This document shows, piece by piece, positions 1 to 7,201 of a stretch of 24,391 bases of DNA (positions are counted from its first letter, which is position 1; each line of letters starts with the position of its first letter). The stretch spans positions 1-24,391 of the forward strand of contig DATKGP010000041.1 in assembly GCA_035510775.1 (NCBI GenBank). Reading direction: 5' to 3'. The notes under the pieces are model-generated. The model worked only from the letters and a program-made list of their open reading frames with translations. It was not told the origin of the DNA and did not search any database. This DNA comes from DATKGP01 sp035510775. Its GTDB lineage: Bacteria > Patescibacteriota > UBA1384 > 2-12-FULL-50-11. A program made the position numbers and the translations under genes.

Positions 1-1880
1 GGGGAGAGATTTTTTTGGATCGCCAGAGCCAAGGCGCCAGGATCTTTTTGTTCATTAGTACCGAGAAGTTTCTGCAAGCCAGTCACGTCGGCGTACTCGG
101 TCATATCGAGCCGAACCATTTTACTTTCCGAGCCGTAGTAGCGTTCGGCTAAAGTCTTGGCGGTTTCGGTCTTACCGACACCAGTTGGGCCCAAGAAGAG
201 AAATGCTCCAACCGGACGATTGGCACTGCCCAGACCAGCTCGCGAGCGCATCAGCGCCTCGCTAATGAGTTTAATCGGCCGCTCCTGGCCAACCACTCGT
301 TTGTGTAGCTCCTGCTCCAAATTCATTAGCGTCGACTGTTCTTTTTGATCGACTTGAATCGGCACCTCAACTTTTTTCTCAATAGCGGCGGCAATTTCTT
401 TTTCGCCGATCAGCGAAAGGTTTTTGGCATGGGCGGCCACGGCTACTTCTTCCATAAGTCTCAACTCTCGGCTCGGCGATATTTCACCTTTTATGTAGCG
501 GGAGGCCAGACGAATCAAGGCGTCCAGTCCTTCGACGGTGAAGAAGACCCGGTAACGATTCTCCAGCGGTACGACTTGGCCGAGTAAAATACCTAGTAAG
601 TCTTCCGGCGCTGGCGGAGCGACTTCGATAGCCCCGAAGGCTTCGGACAGAGTTTGGTCGGACTTTATCAGCTCTAGGTAAGCATTTTTGGTAGTTGTGC
701 CAACAATTTTGATTTTCGAGTTTTCCAAATACGAAGCCAGGGCCTTGCCTAAGTTGGCGCTGCCGACTTCGGTTGAGGGGTTCAAGAGCAAATCAATTCG
801 GTCGATAAACAGGACGCTATTACCAGACCGGACTAACTCGGCAAATAAAGAATCCAGGAGCTGCTGAAGTCGGCTCGGGCTATCTGCCGCGCTAAACAAC
901 CGCTGAACGTCGAGCACCCGAACATGAAAGCCGTCAAGCTCGCTATTGGTTTCGTGATGAATAATCTGGCTAGCCAAGTGGTAAAAAATTTCCGTTCGTC
1001 CTGAACCCGGCTCGCCGATTAACAGGACGTTGTTCTCGGCTTGCTTGTTTAATTCCACGATCGCTTGGGCCACCAATCTTTCCCTGGAAAAAAGCGGGAA
1101 GAACAAGACGTGTCGGTCAATCTCGGCCGGTATTTCGCTAGCCAGCTGGTCGAGCATTGGCGTAAAACTGGTTGCCCAGTCCTTTGCAAAACCGCCAGTG
1201 TGGTGTTCGCGACTTTTTAGCCAGTAATCTTTCAGGGTCACAATGGCCGCGTGTCGGCTTTTATAGTAGGCGAAAACTTGGTCTATCATCTCGTCGCGCA
1301 AGTTTAGCTTGGCGCGGATTGCCGAGAATTCTGGCCCAAAAATTAATTGATGTAAGACGTCGAAGCCGCTAACCGGTGCTTTCGATTGATTATCGCCCTT
1401 CTTTATCAGCTCGGTGACACGTGCCACGTCAAGTGGTACTAAAGCATCTTCAGTTGAAATTTCTGGCGGCAAATTAAGACGATAAAGTACCTCTCTCATT
1501 TCCGACGATTTTGTTAGGCCGACGAGAAGGCCAGACAACGTCGGTCTTCTCTTCCAGGCCATCAGCGCCCGGATCACTGGATAATCGCAGCCGTTCAGAA
1601 CATTTAATTGTATTTCCCGCTCGTTATTAAGGTATTCAGGATGATTTTTTAAGTAGCGAACGTAAATTTCGTAAGAGCCAACTAGAAGCGTCGGCGACAG
1701 ACCAAGCAAAGAGAAGGCGAAAGGAATTTGGCTAGGTGTGACGAAAATTGCCGTGGCCAAGTAGGTTAAGGAGGCCACGCCAATTAGATAAACGATCACC
1801 CTAATTAGCAATACCGGCAGACTTTCGAACCAACTAATCAAAAGTGCTCGTCGAACTTGGCGGCAGGCGAAGTTAATCAT
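1..1880 (-). CDS. Membrane-anchored ClpC/ClpB-like AAA+ ATPase, 3' end cut by window
   Basis: The minus-strand reading frame runs open from ATG at 1880 off the left edge (626 codons seen). Two hydrophobic stretches at about residues 13-65 suggest a membrane hairpin anchor. A poorly conserved N-terminal region follows, then two AAA+ modules. Module D1 has a Walker A-like GEPGSGRT (289-296) in which Arg replaces the catalytic Lys, and a Walker B-like LFIDRI in which Arg361 replaces the catalytic Glu. Module D2 starts with an intact GPTGVGKT (564-571). The rest of D2 lies outside the window. Tandem AAA+ modules place it in the Clp/Hsp100 unfoldase group; D1 appears unable to hydrolyse ATP, so D2 would drive the motor. 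The start overlaps the upstream gene's stop in ATGA, implying translational coupling and possibly a joint membrane complex. Whether a ClpP-binding loop is present cannot be seen. Confidence 0.85.
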   Translation of the reverse strand, partial: MINFACRQVRRALLISWFESLPVLLIRVIVYLIGVASLTYLATAIFVTPSQIPFAFSLLGLSPTLLVGSYEIYVRYLKNHPEYLNNEREIQLNVLNGCDYPVIRALMAWKRRPTLSGLLVGLTKSSEMREVLYRLNLPPEISTEDALVPLDVARVTELIKKGDNQSKAPVSGFDVLHQLIFGPEFSAIRAKLNLRDEMIDQVFAYYKSRHAAIVTLKDYWLKSREHHTGGFAKDWATSFTPMLDQLASEIPAEIDRHVLFFPLFSRERLVAQAIVELNKQAENNVLLIGEPGSGRTEIFYHLASQIIHHETNSELDGFHVRVLDVQRLFSAADSPSRLQQLLDSLFAELVRSGNSVLFIDRIDLLLNPSTEVGSANLGKALASYLENSKIKIVGTTTKNAYLELIKSDQTLSEAFGAIEVAPPAPEDLLGILLGQVVPLENRYRVFFTVEGLDALIRLASRYIKGEISPSRELRLMEEVAVAAHAKNLSLIGEKEIAAAIEKKVEVPIQVDQKEQSTLMNLEQELHKRVVGQERPIKLISEALMRSRAGLGSANRPVGAFLFLGPTGVGKTETAKTLAERYYGSESKMVRLDMTEYADVTGLQKLLGTNEQKDPGALALAIQKNLS

Positions 1881-2248
1881 GCGCTCACCACCACTAGGGC
1901 TAGGGCTGGCAAAGCCAAAACAGCCAGCGGTACGAGCAACCAGAGCAAAAGCACGACCGCCTCGACCATTGTCAGTAATGCCAAAATAACTAAAGTCACC
2001 ACGATAATAATTGAGCGAACGACAAAGCCGACCAAGCGGCTAATAAAATTCTGCTCCCAAATCTTGAACTGGTCGCTTAAAGAAATATTTCTCGCGCTAA
2101 GAACGTCATTTTTCCAGGGAGCAAAGAGGGTTTTGAGGAGAATCGGCAAGGAGAAAAAGTCGCTGACTTCGTACAAAACCGCGCTGGCTACCCGCCAGGA
2201 AACCGAGACGCCTTCGCCGTACCACCATAGAAGATATTCTGTAAGCAA
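1877..2248 (-). CDS. Small conserved-type membrane protein upstream of ClpC-like ATPase
   Basis: This 123-aa protein has an N-terminal amphipathic part with the segment LLKTLFAPWKND, then RLVGFVVR and two long hydrophobic segments near the C-terminus (about residues 67-90 and 95-121). I recall similar short proteins next to ClpC-like genes in CPR genomes, but no function is known to me. I chose a TTG start at 2248 because AGGAGG lies 4 nt upstream (2258-2253). The longer frame to 2371 would add a Lys-rich run encoded by a poly-A tract, has no ribosome site and would overlap the divergent plus-strand gene. A weak promoter (TTAGCA, 17 nt, TACGAT at 2269-2264) also lies just before the TTG. The stop overlaps the next ATG by 4 nt. 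Confidence 0.75.
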   Translation of the reverse strand: MLTEYLLWWYGEGVSVSWRVASAVLYEVSDFFSLPILLKTLFAPWKNDVLSARNISLSDQFKIWEQNFISRLVGFVVRSIIIVVTLVILALLTMVEAVVLLLWLLVPLAVLALPALALVVVSA

Positions 2249-2252
2249 TTTC

Positions 2253-2258
2253 CCTCCT
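2253..2258 (-). promoter_or_regulatory. Strong Shine-Dalgarno deciding a TTG start
   Basis: AGGAGG on the minus strand, followed by GAAA and TTG (2248-2246). It is the only ribosome site in this reading frame and fixes the start of the 123-aa membrane protein. Confidence 0.7.
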
Positions 2259-2322
2259 AAGCTATCGTACCAGAACTCAAAACCCTTGCTAATCGTTTTT
2301 TTTTTTTTGCGATTCTGTATAT

Positions 2323-4446
2323 ATGTCACGGTTACCAACGCCGGGAGGAGATGACGGTACATGGGGAGCAATCCTTAATGATTACCTTTCTGTTGAACTT
2401 AATGCCGACGGGACCCTTAAGAAAGCTGGTGACATTGTTACCGCTCAATCTACAGCCGATACAGCCAAGACAGCAGCTGATTCTGCCACGACTACTGCCA
2501 ATACTGCTAAGAGCGCGATTAACAATTTAGGAATTACTGGTGTTGCCGGATTGAATACGGCACTTGCCTGGCCTCAATATGTAATATCCGGACACGATCC
2601 AGTCTACGACTTCCCCGAACTAAGCAATTTAAAGGCGATGCCAGGTACGCAGTGCACAATTCCGACTTACGACGGATCAAATCAGCCAGCACACCCCTCG
2701 GTGGTATATATCCCAGGCAGTCTTAGTGGTTACACATACTGGATGGCGATGACGCCGCTCCCGAACGGAACTGACAATACCAAGGAAAATCCGAGCATCG
2801 TGGCTTCGAACGACGGCAATACTTGGGTAGTACCAGCTGGGCTTACCAACCCCGTCGTCCCGTACCCGGGCGGCGGAACCTATAACCACGACCCCGACCT
2901 CTTTTGGGACGGGACATTACTTTGGCTCATCTACGGGCACGCCGGAGGCGGAGAAAATAATCTGTACGCCAGGAGTTCATCCGACGGAATCAGTTGGGGT
3001 GCCGCCAGCTTAATCCTGGCACTTCCTCCTACGAATGTCTCCCCGTGCTTGGCTAAAACAAAAACTGGCTATGCGATGTGGGTAAACGACGCGACGGTTA
3101 CTGGCATTATCCGTATGTATACGGCTCCCGCTGTTCTGGGGCCCTGGACCGCAAACCCAGCAACAACTTACGGGGGAGTGGGCGCGACGAACATTCTGGG
3201 CGCCCAGACGGTGGGTCCGACGAATATCACAGCTCAATGCGGTCAGAGTCTGCCGAACGCACCGACCACTTCGGGATCATTCGTTGCTGTGACGCCAACC
3301 GTCGGAGTCACCCAGGCTCTTATTACGATTTCCGGCACCTGGACTGGCACGCTTCAGATCTGGCAGGCGACGGCAGGCGGCGTTTGGAGCCTTGTGCCCG
3401 TCGCCCAAATATACGACTACAAGACGGTAGCAACCGGAGCGATTGTCTCCGGCGACGTAGGCCAATATCTCGTTACGGGCATCACTGGCGTTCAGATCGC
3501 AGTCGTTTCGACGGTATTCACAACTGGCCCAGTGGCCGTAACGATCAGTGCACCAGGCACCTATCAATGGATTCCGTGGCACCAAAGTGTTATGCAGTGG
3601 GGCGATTATTTCCTAATGATTATTTATTCCTCCCCCTCAAATGGAGCACAAGATGGTCTCTATCTCTGCGCCTCAAAGGATGGTCTAACATGGTCATTGT
3701 CCTCGCGTCCATTTCTAGTTCATAACGCTTTTACGGGACATTGGGATTCGGCAAGTCTGTATAGATCGTGCGGACTCTTTGTACATCAGTTAGGAGGTCA
3801 TGATTACATTGACGTTTTCTATCAAGCTGTTGGGTCTGGCAGTGCGGTGGGAATTGGGCGTACGCAATGTCCTCTTTCCCGAGTCGCCAATGATGGCGAC
3901 CCGCGAGGGTTTGCCAGAGGCGGTGGCAACTACGTCGCAACAGGAACCGACCAAACTACAACTGTTCCCACGAGCGGTTATGAATATCTGTCGCCGTTGA
4001 TTTTTAACGAGAGGGTACATATAACCGCCGTCGTGATCGAAGCAACGACCGGGCAGTCTGGTTCGGTCGCAAGAGTATCAATCCGCGAAAATAAGCATGG
4101 AAGGCCCAGAACGCTTATTTTTGACTCTGGCGATATACCCGACGTCGCAGTAACGGGCGTCTATACAAAGACGCTCGCGAGTCTCGGGCTACCGGATTTG
4201 TGGCTAGACCCAGGAACCTATTGGGTAGGTGCGCAGGTCACTTCATCAGGCACTATCTCGACGATGCGATCCCCTAAGGGCTGTCTCGCGCAAATCGATG
4301 CGACCAGCAGCACAACGGCGATGCAGTCTGCACTCACCTCGTACAAGGTCGGCGGGGGCACTCCGCTTCCACAGACGGTTACTGAAGATGTTGCGAACTG
4401 CGCTGGCTCGATTAGTGGGATTCGTGTCGCGCTAAAGATAGCCTAG
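2323..4446 (+). CDS. Tail-fibre-like Asp-box beta-propeller protein, probable surface carbohydrate-binding or glycosidase-like protein
   Basis: This 707-aa protein begins with the motif LPTPGGDDGTWG..LNDYL (residues 4-22) and NADGTLKK, an N-terminal module I associate with CPR surface proteins and phage virion proteins. An Ala/Thr-rich, coiled-coil-like stretch follows (40-68). Three Asp-box-like motifs (S-x-D-G-x-x-W at 162-168, 219-225 and 451-457) plus HDPDLFWDG (189-197) indicate a sialidase/GH43-like beta-propeller. Residues of about 315-410 look like an inserted Ig-like beta-sandwich rich in Thr and Val. A second beta-rich domain lies at about 550-650. There is no signal peptide and no membrane segment. 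It stands alone on the plus strand between minus-strand operons, has no Shine-Dalgarno, and follows a 13-T run (2296-2308). This suggests acquisition as a single unit. Enzymatic activity is not shown; an adhesin or receptor-binding role is equally possible. Confidence 0.75.
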   Translation: MSRLPTPGGDDGTWGAILNDYLSVELNADGTLKKAGDIVTAQSTADTAKTAADSATTTANTAKSAINNLGITGVAGLNTALAWPQYVISGHDPVYDFPELSNLKAMPGTQCTIPTYDGSNQPAHPSVVYIPGSLSGYTYWMAMTPLPNGTDNTKENPSIVASNDGNTWVVPAGLTNPVVPYPGGGTYNHDPDLFWDGTLLWLIYGHAGGGENNLYARSSSDGISWGAASLILALPPTNVSPCLAKTKTGYAMWVNDATVTGIIRMYTAPAVLGPWTANPATTYGGVGATNILGAQTVGPTNITAQCGQSLPNAPTTSGSFVAVTPTVGVTQALITISGTWTGTLQIWQATAGGVWSLVPVAQIYDYKTVATGAIVSGDVGQYLVTGITGVQIAVVSTVFTTGPVAVTISAPGTYQWIPWHQSVMQWGDYFLMIIYSSPSNGAQDGLYLCASKDGLTWSLSSRPFLVHNAFTGHWDSASLYRSCGLFVHQLGGHDYIDVFYQAVGSGSAVGIGRTQCPLSRVANDGDPRGFARGGGNYVATGTDQTTTVPTSGYEYLSPLIFNERVHITAVVIEATTGQSGSVARVSIRENKHGRPRTLIFDSGDIPDVAVTGVYTKTLASLGLPDLWLDPGTYWVGAQVTSSGTISTMRSPKGCLAQIDATSSTTAMQSALTSYKVGGGTPLPQTVTEDVANCAGSISGIRVALKIA

Positions 4447-4482
4447 CCCTCTCGTTTATTAGGACTGAACCAGTCATTGCGC

Positions 4483-4516
4483 AAAAAAATCAGCAAAAAG
4501 TGACTCTTACTGCTGA
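4483..4516 (-). terminator. Rho-independent terminator of def-fmt/rpsP operon
   Basis: On the minus strand TCAGCA (4516-4511) pairs with TGCTGA (4495-4490) and is followed directly by seven U (4489-4483). It lies 10 nt after the rpsP stop. The plus strand has only a short A run after the hairpin, so it serves the minus strand. Confidence 0.8.
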
Positions 4517-4525
4517 AAAAGACGT

Positions 4526-5005
4526 TTAGACTTCGGTTTGGCTGTCTTCGCTGGGGGTTTTGTCGTCTTCAGCGGACTTAACGGTCGGTTCGGTTTCTGT
4601 CTCGATTTCAGCTTCAGCTTCTTTGGCGTCAGTGCCGGTATCAACTTCGGCGACTACTTGGCCTTCTTCGCTTATTTCAGCAGTTACGGCCACGGCTGGC
4701 GCGGCTTTTTCAGCCTTCTCGCCCTTGGCTTTTTTGGCAGCCTTTTTCTTTTTGACCACAACAATCGAAGCGTGTTTGAGTTTCAAGCCCTCTAAAAGTT
4801 TGGCGATGGTGTTTGACGGCTGGGCGCCTTTTTTCAGCCACTCGAGAATCGTGTCTTTATCAACCTTGAATTCCTTGGTGTGGGGGTTGTAGAAACCTAA
4901 ATCGGCGGTGAATTTACCGGAGGCAGCCCAAGTGTGCTCAGCCAGCACGACACGATAGGTTGGTTTGTTTTTCTTGCCAATACGGCGCAGTCGAATTACT
5001 AACAT
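4526..5005 (-). CDS. rpsP: Ribosomal protein bS16 with long charged C-terminal tail
   Basis: A component of the 30S subunit body. The first ~80 residues are a full bS16 domain: MLVIRLRRIGKKNKPTYRVV at the N-terminus, then the DLGFYNPHTKEF segment and ILEWLKKGAQPS. The protein is 159 aa, about twice the usual core. The additional part is a Lys-rich patch (83-96) followed by a low-complexity acidic tail of Glu, Asp, Ala and Thr. Such tails on S16 occur in several phyla; their role is unknown to me. The ATG overlaps the last base of the def-fmt stop (TAATG), so the two genes are probably cotranscribed and translationally coupled. A terminator follows. Confidence 0.95.
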   Translation of the reverse strand: MLVIRLRRIGKKNKPTYRVVLAEHTWAASGKFTADLGFYNPHTKEFKVDKDTILEWLKKGAQPSNTIAKLLEGLKLKHASIVVVKKKKAAKKAKGEKAEKAAPAVAVTAEISEEGQVVAEVDTGTDAKEAEAEIETETEPTVKSAEDDKTPSEDSQTEV

Positions 5006-6363
5006 TACTTTGTAATTTTACCGTACCAATCGGTCTTGGTCAATTCCTGTTCGTGACCGCGGACAAAATCTTTCCAGTCGGCTGGCTTTTTGCCTTCTAG
5101 CTGAACAGTAACTAGTTCCAGTCTGTCTCCGTGTAAAATCACCTCTAAGATCTTCAACCTCTGATTGCCAAGCCAAGTGAAAGTTCCCGGCCAAGGATTG
5201 AGGGCTCGGATTTGCCGATCGATTACTTCGGCCGAGTTTTGCCAATCAATCTCGCCCATTTCTTTAGTAAGTTTTTTGGTTGCGGAAACTTCGGAGCTTG
5301 TTTGTTTTTCCAGACGGCTCTGGCCGCTTAGATATATCGGCAAATTTTTAATCAGCAACCCTGCACCAGTTCGGGCGGCCTTTTCTTTCAGTGACGTTGT
5401 CGTTTCGTTGCTGGCGATGGCATTTTTTTCCTGGGCGACAATCTCACCCTCGTCAACCACCGGATTCATCACCATTAAAGTCACACCGGTTTCTCTTTCA
5501 CCGCCGAGTATTGCCGATTGAATCGGGGTGGCGCCGCGGTATTTGGGCAAAAGTGACGGATGAATATTCAAACTGCCGTAGGCCGGAATATTCAAAGTTT
5601 CCTCGGGCAAGATTCTGCCATACGAGGCCAAAATCAGCAGATCGGGCTGGAGTTGTTTGACAATTTCGGTCAGTTCGACTTTGGTTTCCGGCTGGAAAAC
5701 CGCCAAGTTGTTTCTCTTGGCAAGATTAGCCATTACCGGCTCTTGAAGCTCGCGGCCGCGGCCGGCCGGTTTGGCCGTTTCGGTAATAATCGCTATCGTC
5801 CCTAGTTTGGCCTCGAGTAAGGCATCAAAAATTGTGGCGCTAAAATCGTCGCTACCGAGGAAAACTATTCTGGCAAAGCGGGCGTTGGCGATGTCTTTGT
5901 AGGCGTTGGTACGGTCGCTAAAGATAATTCCGTCGAGGTGGTCGGTTTCGTGCTGGATAATTCTAGAGAGTAAGCCGCCGGCTTTGATGGTAATTTTTTT
6001 GCCGTTCAAGTCTTGGGCTTCAACAACAATCTTGGCCGGTCGTTCCACCGGCAATTCTAACCCGGGAAACGACAGACAGCCCTCGGTAAAAACGATTTTA
6101 TCTTTGCTATACTTGACGATTTTGGGATTGATTAAAACTGTTTCGGGAATCCGAGGAAAGTCATCTTTTTTGTCTAACGGCTCGTAGCCGCAAACGATCA
6201 TTCTTTTGTCTAGACCAACCTGGTTACCAGACAGACCGATGCCGTTAAACTGTTTCATTATTTTTAGCATTTCGTCGGCCTCGCGTTTCAGGGTAGCATC
6301 AAAAACCGTCACTTCTTGGACGGTTGCTCGCAAAAACGAATCGTAGAGATATCGAAGTTTCAT
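5005..6363 (-). CDS. Fused peptide deformylase / methionyl-tRNA formyltransferase
   Basis: One 452-aa frame holds two enzymes acting at opposite ends of the formyl cycle. Residues 1-155 are a peptide deformylase, which removes the formyl group from nascent chains: motif I GIGLSGNQVG (41-50, varied from GIGLAAPQVG), motif II EGCLS (94-98, metal-binding Cys) and motif III QHETDHLDG (137-145, metal-binding His pair and catalytic Glu). From about residue 163 it is Fmt, which formylates initiator Met-tRNA: RIVFLGSDDFS, KPAGRGREL, NIHPSLLPKYRGA with the catalytic Asn266 and His268, and DEGEI with Asp304. The C-terminal ~100 residues fit the Fmt OB-like domain. No stop or frameshift lies between the halves. 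ATG at 6363 gives a natural deformylase N-terminus. It shares TAATG with downstream rpsP. Confidence 0.92.
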   Translation of the reverse strand: MKLRYLYDSFLRATVQEVTVFDATLKREADEMLKIMKQFNGIGLSGNQVGLDKRMIVCGYEPLDKKDDFPRIPETVLINPKIVKYSKDKIVFTEGCLSFPGLELPVERPAKIVVEAQDLNGKKITIKAGGLLSRIIQHETDHLDGIIFSDRTNAYKDIANARFARIVFLGSDDFSATIFDALLEAKLGTIAIITETAKPAGRGRELQEPVMANLAKRNNLAVFQPETKVELTEIVKQLQPDLLILASYGRILPEETLNIPAYGSLNIHPSLLPKYRGATPIQSAILGGERETGVTLMVMNPVVDEGEIVAQEKNAIASNETTTSLKEKAARTGAGLLIKNLPIYLSGQSRLEKQTSSEVSATKKLTKEMGEIDWQNSAEVIDRQIRALNPWPGTFTWLGNQRLKILEVILHGDRLELVTVQLEGKKPADWKDFVRGHEQELTKTDWYGKITK

Positions 6364-6393
6364 ACTTATATTCTGCCCTAAACGGGTGGTGTC

Positions 6394-6399
6394 AGTATA
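6394..6399 (-). promoter_or_regulatory. Candidate -10 box for def-fmt/rpsP
   Basis: TATACT on the minus strand 31 nt before the ATG; the predicted start is near 6387, giving a 24-nt leader. I see no good -35 box, so this rests on the -10 alone. Confidence 0.35.
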
Positions 6400-6433
6400 C
6401 CCTAGAAAATGCTAAAAATCGAGGGTAAAGGAA

Positions 6434-6457
6434 ACCGCCTTGGCAACGCAGGGCGGT
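6434..6457 (-). terminator. Weak terminator-like hairpin after the 101-aa membrane protein gene
   Basis: ACCGCC and GGCGGT pair across a 12-nt loop. On the minus strand the hairpin is followed by a broken U-rich stretch (TTTCCTTT). It lies about 25 nt after the stop at 6482. Confidence 0.35.
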
Positions 6458-6481
6458 ATGAGGACTTGGCGATCCGGCACT

Positions 6482-6787
6482 TTAAGACCGATTTCGCCGA
6501 CGCGCTTGGTAGTTGCGCATGGACATTATGACTCCAAGGAGGCATCCTAGCAGCACCGGGGGAGCGACAATAGCCGCAATGACTAGTTCGTCAAATCTTC
6601 TGGGGGACGACTCGGACATGTAAGGCCTTAAAATTGTAAGCCCCAACCAAAACACGACAACAGCCATGCTAACAAGGAGCAACGATCGACGTACCGATGG
6701 CGGATTGAAGAAAGTTGGAAAACCAACGGCCAGTAGCCAAGAGCCGGCAAAAAGAAATAGGCATCCAAGAAAAACCTGAAAGTACAT
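6482..6787 (-). CDS. Small three-helix membrane protein, unrecognised
   Basis: I do not recognise this 101-aa protein. It has three hydrophobic segments: residues of about 2-24, 33-53 and 67-87. A short loop with SESSPRRFDE lies between helices two and three, and the C-terminus is Arg-rich (ARRRNRS), which by the positive-inside rule would face the cytoplasm. I chose ATG at 6787 over GTG at 6796 because AGAGGTG is spaced 6 nt before the ATG and a TATAAT -10 box predicts transcription from 6801, leaving a 14-nt leader. It is transcribed alone, toward def-fmt, with its own probable terminator. There is no clue to its role. Confidence 0.6.
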   Translation of the reverse strand: MYFQVFLGCLFLFAGSWLLAVGFPTFFNPPSVRRSLLLVSMAVVVFWLGLTILRPYMSESSPRRFDELVIAAIVAPPVLLGCLLGVIMSMRNYQARRRNRS

Positions 6788-6807
6788 GGTTTTCACCTCT
6801 GAAACAG

Positions 6808-6835
6808 ATTATACACGAAATTTGTGATATTTTCA
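6808..6835 (-). promoter_or_regulatory. Promoter of the 101-aa membrane protein gene
   Basis: A perfect TATAAT lies on the minus strand at 6813-6808, with TGAAAA (3 of 6 matches to TTGACA) 16 nt upstream. The predicted start is 6801, leaving a 14-nt leader with the ribosome site AGAGGTG. Confidence 0.55.
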
Positions 6836-6867
6836 TCAGCCAGCAGCTACTTGTCTTGTCGCCCCGG

Positions 6868-6898
6868 TTGACTTAGTCACGTATATGAGGTGTATGCT
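6868..6898 (+). promoter_or_regulatory. Candidate promoter of the structured RNA
   Basis: TTGACT (6868-6873) is followed after 19 nt by TATGCT (6893-6898); with 17-nt spacing the -10 would be TGTATG (6891-6896). Transcription would begin near 6903-6905. The -35 is strong, the -10 mediocre. Confidence 0.45.
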
Positions 6899-6904
6899 GA
6901 AAAA

Positions 6905-7201
6905 GGTCACTTGATGACCAACAGAGAGGAGACTGTCTCTCTGGGTTTGAGATTGAGTTCGAGGTTCGTGTTTGCTCTTTAGCGCACCAAAACAATCCTG
7001 ATCGAGGAATACAATTCGGGTTAATGTGAAATTGTTTAGAACACAGCCACAGTCCCTCCACGGGGCAAATATGTTCGAGGTGGGTCGCGGAGTTTGCGCC
7101 TCGCAGTGTTCGGGCATGTGTACAGTGCCAAAGTATGCCTACCTTCGGTGCAAATCGTGGAAGAAGCCCTCGCCTGCGCAAACAAGCGAGGCTTCTTTTT
7201 T
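6905..7201 (+). ncRNA. Candidate structured non-coding RNA, class unknown
   Basis: This stretch has no convincing reading frame but is bounded by a promoter candidate and a clear terminator. The inferred transcript is about 295 nt and rich in hairpins: GGTCA/TGACC at its start; AGAGAG/CTCTCT next; AAACAAT/ATTGTTT enclosing CCTGA/TCGGG; GAACAC (7038-7043) with GTGTTC (7106-7111) enclosing GTCCC/GGGGC; and GTGCC.AAG with CTT.GGUGC close to the 3' end. I looked for the SRP RNA tetraloop domain, the tmRNA tRNA-like end and the RNase P cores and found none. 6S RNA is possible by size but is not shown. A small 61-codon frame (7026-7211) runs through the terminator and is probably chance. Confidence 0.5.
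7161..7201 (+). terminator. Rho-independent terminator at end of candidate ncRNA
   Basis: AAGAAGCC and TCGC (7161-7173, with one bulged C) pair with GCGAGGCTTCTT (7186-7197), followed by a U run to 7201. It overlaps the priA-like stop codon on the other strand; the minus strand has no U run after the hairpin. Confidence 0.8.

Noticed and set aside
1857..2354. Plus-strand 165-codon open frame
   Set aside because: It lies antisense to two membrane-protein coding frames with clear motifs and ribosome sites; its Thr/Lys/Ser-rich translation looks like a shadow.
2249..2371. N-terminal extension of the 123-aa membrane protein to ATG 2371
   Set aside because: It would overlap the divergent propeller gene, translate a poly-A run and has no ribosome site, while AGGAGG precedes TTG 2248.
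3078..3725. 215-codon plus-strand frame inside the propeller gene
   Set aside because: Arg/Ser-rich shadow in another frame of a gene with clear domain motifs.
6905..7201. tmRNA or SRP RNA
   Set aside because: No TTCGA T-arm with acceptor end, no tag frame, and no GGAA-type SRP tetraloop domain.
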